IMG/VR virus record: IMGVR_UViG_3300006990_000013
Coordinates: 53,771 to 117,770 of that record
Reading direction: 5' to 3' (one strand)
From: a virus
Length of the DNA stretch: 64,000 bases
Shown here: piece by piece, positions 60,645 to 64,000 of the stretch
How the letters are laid out: every line of letters starts with the position of its first letter
Numbering within the stretch: the first letter of the stretch is position 1
The notes under the pieces: model-generated
What the model saw: the letters and a program-made list of their open reading frames with translations, nothing else
Told to the model about the DNA's origin: nothing
The model's database searches: none
Made by a program: the position numbers and the translations under genes

Positions 60645-61211
60645 ATGAACATAGCAGGCATAGATTATAGTTTGACTTCACCTGCCATATGTGTACACTC
60701 AGGTGACACGTGGGATTACAAAAACTGTCAGTTTTATTATATGGTAAAACGTGACAAATTGTTGCATCCAGAAAAACAATTCAATGCAACCATGTATCCC
60801 GAATATGACCACGACATCGAAAGGTTCGAAAAACTTTCAGACTGGTCTCTCAATATCCTCAAAAAACATAATGTTACAGACGCACACATCGAAGGTTATG
60901 CTTTCGGTGCAGTTGGTCGTGTCTTTCAAATTGCAGAGAACGCAGGGCATCTCAAGTATCAGATCCACAAAGCAGGTATGGTACAAGCGGTTCATGCTCC
61001 GACTGTGATCAAAAAATTCGCAACAGGAAAGGGTAATGCGACAAAAGAAAAGATGTATGATGCATTTTTTTCTGAAACAGGGGTTGACATTCGTGAAAAA
61101 GTTGGTATAATATCATTTAAACAATGGAACCCTATCAGTGACATTGTGGACGCATATTATATCGCAAAACACGGTTTTGTCAAGGAGAAAGAAAATGCAG
61201 ATCAGTCGTAA
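60645..61211 (+). CDS. RuvC-like Holliday junction resolvase
   Basis: 188 residues. NIAGIDYSLTSPAICVHSG (Asp7 on beta strand 1), DAHIEGYAFGAVG (Glu after the beta-hairpin) and ISDIVDAYYIAKHG (paired acidic residues at the end) are the RuvC/RNase H-like pattern with KGNATKE. Would cut four-way junctions in recombination or packaging. Other marine T4-like phages carry such genes. A sigma70 promoter is nested near the end. Confidence 0.82.
   Translation: MNIAGIDYSLTSPAICVHSGDTWDYKNCQFYYMVKRDKLLHPEKQFNATMYPEYDHDIERFEKLSDWSLNILKKHNVTDAHIEGYAFGAVGRVFQIAENAGHLKYQIHKAGMVQAVHAPTVIKKFATGKGNATKEKMYDAFFSETGVDIREKVGIISFKQWNPISDIVDAYYIAKHGFVKEKENADQS
61085..61112 (+). promoter_or_regulatory. Exact sigma70 promoter within the resolvase gene
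   Basis: TTGACA (61085-61090), 16-nt spacer, TATAAT (61107-61112), about 80 nt before ATG 61195. Confidence 0.6.
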
Positions 61212-61422
61212 GAGTTCCCTCACAGGTATCTATCGCACACGTGAGGTAAAAGTGAAAGAAAAAGATTATGAATTGTGGGAGAAGGGATACGCAAGTATCA
61301 TGGATGCTATGCCTTATCTGAATGAGAATGACCGAACGTTCCTCTTGGCAGGTATTACGGATGATGAGTGGAGACAGGCATTCTCATCTGAAATAAGTAG
61401 TATAGTAAACGACAAGTTCTAG
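61195..61422 (+). CDS. Hypothetical protein
   Basis: 75 residues from ATG 61195, which follows AAGGAGAAAGAAA; an earlier in-frame start at 61138 lacks a site. Helical, ending DDEWRQAFSSEISSIVNDKF. The nested promoter at 61085 is in the right place to drive it. Unknown function. Confidence 0.6.
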   Translation: MQISRKSSLTGIYRTREVKVKEKDYELWEKGYASIMDAMPYLNENDRTFLLAGITDDEWRQAFSSEISSIVNDKF

Positions 61423-61430
61423 GAGACCTC

Positions 61431-61613
61431 ATGGAAACGATATGGTTACTATTGACATATGTTGCAGGCACAGGTATCGGTTGGTATATCGGTAACAGTA
61501 GAAATATGGAACAAACTGTAGGCGCACTTATTGACCGACTTATCAAAGATGGTTATATTAAAACTAAAGGACACGGTTCAGACGCCGAGTTGTTGAAACA
61601 CTGGGAAGAGTAA
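61431..61613 (+). CDS. Small single-pass membrane protein
   Basis: 60 residues after TAGGAGACCTC. METIWLLLTYVAGTGIGWYIG is one N-terminal membrane segment with a GxxxG-like element, followed by a cytoplasmic polar tail. One base before the dNMP kinase start (TAAATG). Function unknown. Confidence 0.65.
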   Translation: METIWLLLTYVAGTGIGWYIGNSRNMEQTVGALIDRLIKDGYIKTKGHGSDAELLKHWEE

Positions 61614-62252
61614 ATGAGTATTATTATCTTTAATGGCCCACCCAAATCGGGTAAGGACGAAGCAGCGTCTTATTTCAAGAGACGTGGTTTTGCACATCTT
61701 AGTTTTAAACACCAACTATTTAAGGAAACAATCAATGAGTTTGATGTTGATACTATATGGTTCATGGATGGTTTTAATGACCGTTCTACTAAAGAACGTC
61801 CAGAAGATGAACTTCGTGGAATGTCTCGTCGAGAGGCAATGATCCACACATCAGAAGATGTTATCAAACCAAAATATGGTAAGTCATTTTTTGGTGACAA
61901 GGTCGCAGAAGAACTTGACATTGGCAACGAGTACGTTATCAGTGACGGTGGTTTTGTAGAAGAACTTGAACCTATCATTGATAAGATTGGTGCAGATAAT
62001 ATTCTTCTCGTCCAACTCGTACGAGATGGTTGCACATACGAACATGATTCCCGCCGATACTTTAACGGTTACTGTATTAAAGAATTCATCAATGGATATA
62101 AATCAGACTTTCAAACTCAGTATCTACTAGAAACTGAGATGCCTTTGACCACCTATCGCATATATAATAATGGAACCCTTTCTGGATTCCATCACTCCTT
62201 GGAGAAAATATACGAAATGGTCATCGGGAGAGAAGATGAAACTGACAGCTGA
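61614..62252 (+). CDS. Deoxynucleoside monophosphate kinase, gp1-like
   Basis: 212 residues. IIIFNGPPKSGKDEAASYF is the Walker A of T4 gp1 (GxxxSGKD), RREAMIHTSEDVIKPKYGKSFFGD the substrate-binding region, and VQLVRDGCTYEHDSRRYF the lid-like segment with Arg residues. Phosphorylates dTMP, dGMP and modified dCMP. Completes the dNTP-supply genes in the window. Confidence 0.85.
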   Translation: MSIIIFNGPPKSGKDEAASYFKRRGFAHLSFKHQLFKETINEFDVDTIWFMDGFNDRSTKERPEDELRGMSRREAMIHTSEDVIKPKYGKSFFGDKVAEELDIGNEYVISDGGFVEELEPIIDKIGADNILLVQLVRDGCTYEHDSRRYFNGYCIKEFINGYKSDFQTQYLLETEMPLTTYRIYNNGTLSGFHHSLEKIYEMVIGREDETDS

Positions 62253-62454
62253 ACAACATGGCGAAATGGTTTTTCATATCTTGTTTAATGATTATCACAG
62301 ACCCTTTGTAAAAGGCAAAGCGAACAAATCAAAGATTGAAGACCAAATTATAATCGGTATGTACAAAAAGGAAATCCCACCATGTACACAAGCAGACGTA
62401 GACATGGTAGTACTCTTAGTAAATGATCTTATCGCAAATGGTATTGACAACTAA
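62236..62454 (+). CDS. Small hypothetical protein
   Basis: 72 residues from ATG 62236, preceded by GGGAGAGAAG; starts within the kinase gene. Contains EQHGEMVFHILFNDYHRPF and a Lys-rich middle. The earlier in-frame ATG 62170 is rejected. Function unknown. Confidence 0.55.
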   Translation: MKLTAEQHGEMVFHILFNDYHRPFVKGKANKSKIEDQIIIGMYKKEIPPCTQADVDMVVLLVNDLIANGIDN

Positions 62455-62472
62455 TTAATATGGAAGTTCGTA

Positions 62473-63231
62473 ATGGTTGAGAAATTAGTCGGTATACCCC
62501 GGCCTAATATTGTGAACCTCAAAGAATGCGAGGATCGTCGAGAGTATATGTCTAATGCGCTTAGTGCATTGGGTGTAGACCTTGTACGGTTCTATCAATT
62601 TGAACGGTATGAAAACTCCAATGTAAAAGCCTTCTGTGATGACATGATCGAACCTTACTGGATCGACAAGGGTACAACAACCTCACACCTACTCACAATC
62701 AAAACATGGTTAGAAGAAACGGACGAAGAGGTTGGTCTGTTCATGGAAGATGACGTGGATTTCTCTACAGTCCAACACTGGAACTTCACCTTCGAAGAGT
62801 TTCTCTCAAGGATGGGTACAAAGTGGGGCGCACTACAATTAGGTATCGTACACGAAGGAACTCCTAACATGGTTCCTCGTAAACGTGAACAACAAGATCA
62901 TGGACTTCAGTGTTACATGTTAAAACGTAGATATGCAACTAAGTTAGTTAAGTTCTATTTCAATCAGGGGGATGACACGATACATTATAGAATGCCCGTT
63001 GGGGCGGCGTTGTCTTTAGAGAACGCAGTCTTGTGGGGGTTTGACAGAGTATTTACCTTTCCACTGTTTAACCACAATGTGACGGAGTTCACATCAAACA
63101 ACATCTTCAGTCCAAACGCACAGGTTCAAGCGTCTATAAGATCCTATCATACCATTAGAGCATGGTGGGAGAATACAGGCAGAAACCTCAGTCTGGATGA
63201 AATATTCGAAAACAACACAATAGATTACTAA
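62473..63231 (+). CDS. Glycosyltransferase (GT25-like)
   Basis: 252 residues after GGAAGTTCG. N-terminal VNLKECEDRREYMSNALSALG is the GT25 N-terminal pattern (VINLDRxxxR), and EEVGLFMEDDVDFS the EDD acidic motif, with MLKRRYATKLVKF. Transfers sugar to a glycan; target unknown. Precedes a second glycosyltransferase. Confidence 0.75.
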   Translation: MVEKLVGIPRPNIVNLKECEDRREYMSNALSALGVDLVRFYQFERYENSNVKAFCDDMIEPYWIDKGTTTSHLLTIKTWLEETDEEVGLFMEDDVDFSTVQHWNFTFEEFLSRMGTKWGALQLGIVHEGTPNMVPRKREQQDHGLQCYMLKRRYATKLVKFYFNQGDDTIHYRMPVGAALSLENAVLWGFDRVFTFPLFNHNVTEFTSNNIFSPNAQVQASIRSYHTIRAWWENTGRNLSLDEIFENNTIDY

Positions 63232-63242
63232 AAGGAAAAATT

Positions 63243-64000
63243 ATGAGCGTAGTATATAAAGGTCAAGTGATTGATTCTGAACTATCTAAAAACTCGTTTG
63301 GTGGCACAGAAATGATGCGTGAACGAGTTATCAAGAATGTAGACCCACAGTGGTTGGATAAAGTTGCAATTCACTTTTCTCGTCCACGTCAATTGTTCGA
63401 TGATGTATTGAACATCATGTACTGCCACGATCTTGCAGAAGATCCAGAGAATAATATTCTTGCGAATGGTGGATGGCAAAAGTTTGATCACTTTGTCTTT
63501 GTCTCTGCATGGCAACGTGACCAATACATAGATAGGTTTGGTATCCCTTATTCGAAGAGTACCGTAATCTACAATGCAGTGGAAACACAATATGACCCTT
63601 ATCAAAAAGATGTGGAAACAATTCGTTTCATTTATCACACTACTCCTCATAGGGGTTTGGAGCTTCTCGTTCCTATTTTTGATTCTCTATCTCAGCATTT
63701 TCCTAATATTCATTTGGATGTTTATTCGTCTTTTGGGATTTACGGTTGGGAACAGAGGGACGAACCATACAAACCTCTTTTCGAAAGAATCGAAAACCAC
63801 GAAAAAATGACCTATCATGGGCATCAACCCAATGATGTTGTCTTGGAAGCTTTGAAGAAGTCTCACATCTTTCTCTATCCAAACATCTGGAAAGAGACAT
63901 CGTGTATTGCAATGATCGAAGCAATCAAAAACCAATGTATTGTCATTCATCCAAACTACGGTGCATTGACAGAGACTGCGGCTAATGCGACAATCGTTTA
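63243..64000 (+). CDS. Glycosyltransferase family 4-like protein (3' truncated by the window)
   Basis: ATG 63243 after AAAGGAAAAATT; open to the window end, 252 residues seen. NSFGGTEMMRERVI is a GT-B N-terminal motif (GGxE), FIYHTTPHRGLELLVPIFDSL the GT1_gtfA/GT4 donor-binding strand, and LYPNIWKETSCIAMIEAIKN the E-x7-E motif of GT4. A retaining glycosyltransferase using nucleotide-sugar. Complete at the 5' end. Confidence 0.88.
   Translation, partial: MSVVYKGQVIDSELSKNSFGGTEMMRERVIKNVDPQWLDKVAIHFSRPRQLFDDVLNIMYCHDLAEDPENNILANGGWQKFDHFVFVSAWQRDQYIDRFGIPYSKSTVIYNAVETQYDPYQKDVETIRFIYHTTPHRGLELLVPIFDSLSQHFPNIHLDVYSSFGIYGWEQRDEPYKPLFERIENHEKMTYHGHQPNDVVLEALKKSHIFLYPNIWKETSCIAMIEAIKNQCIVIHPNYGALTETAANATIV

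Noticed and set aside
1-64000. tRNA genes, CRISPR arrays, insertion sequences, attachment sites, photosystem genes (psbA/psbD)
   Set aside because: No gap is long enough for a tRNA, no repeat-spacer pattern, no transposase motif and no PSII signature were found.

Overview
The window is an internal piece of a large T4-like (Tevenvirinae-related) marine myovirus genome. The core genes that identify it are gp33-like late co-activator, gp59 helicase loader, gp32 single-strand binding protein, UvsX, gp41 helicase, gp61 primase, ThyX, NrdA/NrdB, glutaredoxin, PhoH, RuvC-like resolvase, gp1-like dNMP kinase, an acidic gp67-like core protein and overlapping spanins. Coding is very dense: most neighbours overlap by ATGA, TAATG or 8-50 nt. 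Every gene but one (58655-58981) is on the + strand. No tRNA, CRISPR, transposon or photosystem gene was seen. The C4-type (Shemin) 5-aminolevulinate synthase and the heme oxygenase / PcyX-type bilin reductase pair point to an alphaproteobacterial host rather than a cyanobacterium (inference).

Layout. (1) 1-1625: end of a virion/tail-fibre-like region, with two tandem paralogues. (2) 1630-25335: a 24 kb accessory block of about 30 enzymes: four radical SAM proteins, two NodU-type carbamoyltransferases, two nitroreductase-like proteins, three SGNH hydrolases, two membrane desaturases, a TauD-like and an AspH-like 2-oxoglutarate oxygenase, a DegT aminotransferase, SDR, sulfotransferase, glycosyltransferases, a methyltransferase, heme oxygenase and bilin reductase. 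It resembles a natural-product or surface-glycan pathway more than a normal phage module. (3) 25332-30601: recombination/replication core gp33-(QueC-like)-gp59-gp32-uvsX-gp41. (4) 30643-46993: late region of probably head-packaged proteins: T4-like capsid-targeting N-termini, a KxDG ligase-like protein, a 1351-residue fusion of a nucleotidyltransferase, several phage domains and a P-loop kinase, a thermonuclease, a gp67-like protein and spanins. A sugar/sulfate-transfer island (33.7-36.5 kb) interrupts it. (5) 47079-57968: nucleotide metabolism and DNA replication, hemA, a second QueC-like protein, PhoH and many small ORFs. (6) 57965-64000: a phosphomannomutase-like HAD protein, the lone reverse-strand gene, a coiled-coil membrane protein, a third nitroreductase-like protein, resolvase, dNMP kinase and two glycosyltransferases, the last cut by the window end.

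Regulation is unusually readable. Exact T4-type late promoters (TATAAATA) precede the 1351-residue fusion, the gp67-like gene and the reverse-strand gene, with one-mismatch versions elsewhere. Seven exact TTGACA-(16/17)-TATAAT promoters lie on the + strand, most of them inside the 3' end of the upstream gene. Together they suggest a host-sigma70 early/middle programme laid over a gp33/gp55-type late programme. The strongest candidates for undescribed biology are the 24 kb enzyme block, the set of capsid-targeted enzymes with the giant fusion, and a duplicated 36-37 residue microprotein family missed by simple ORF calling.
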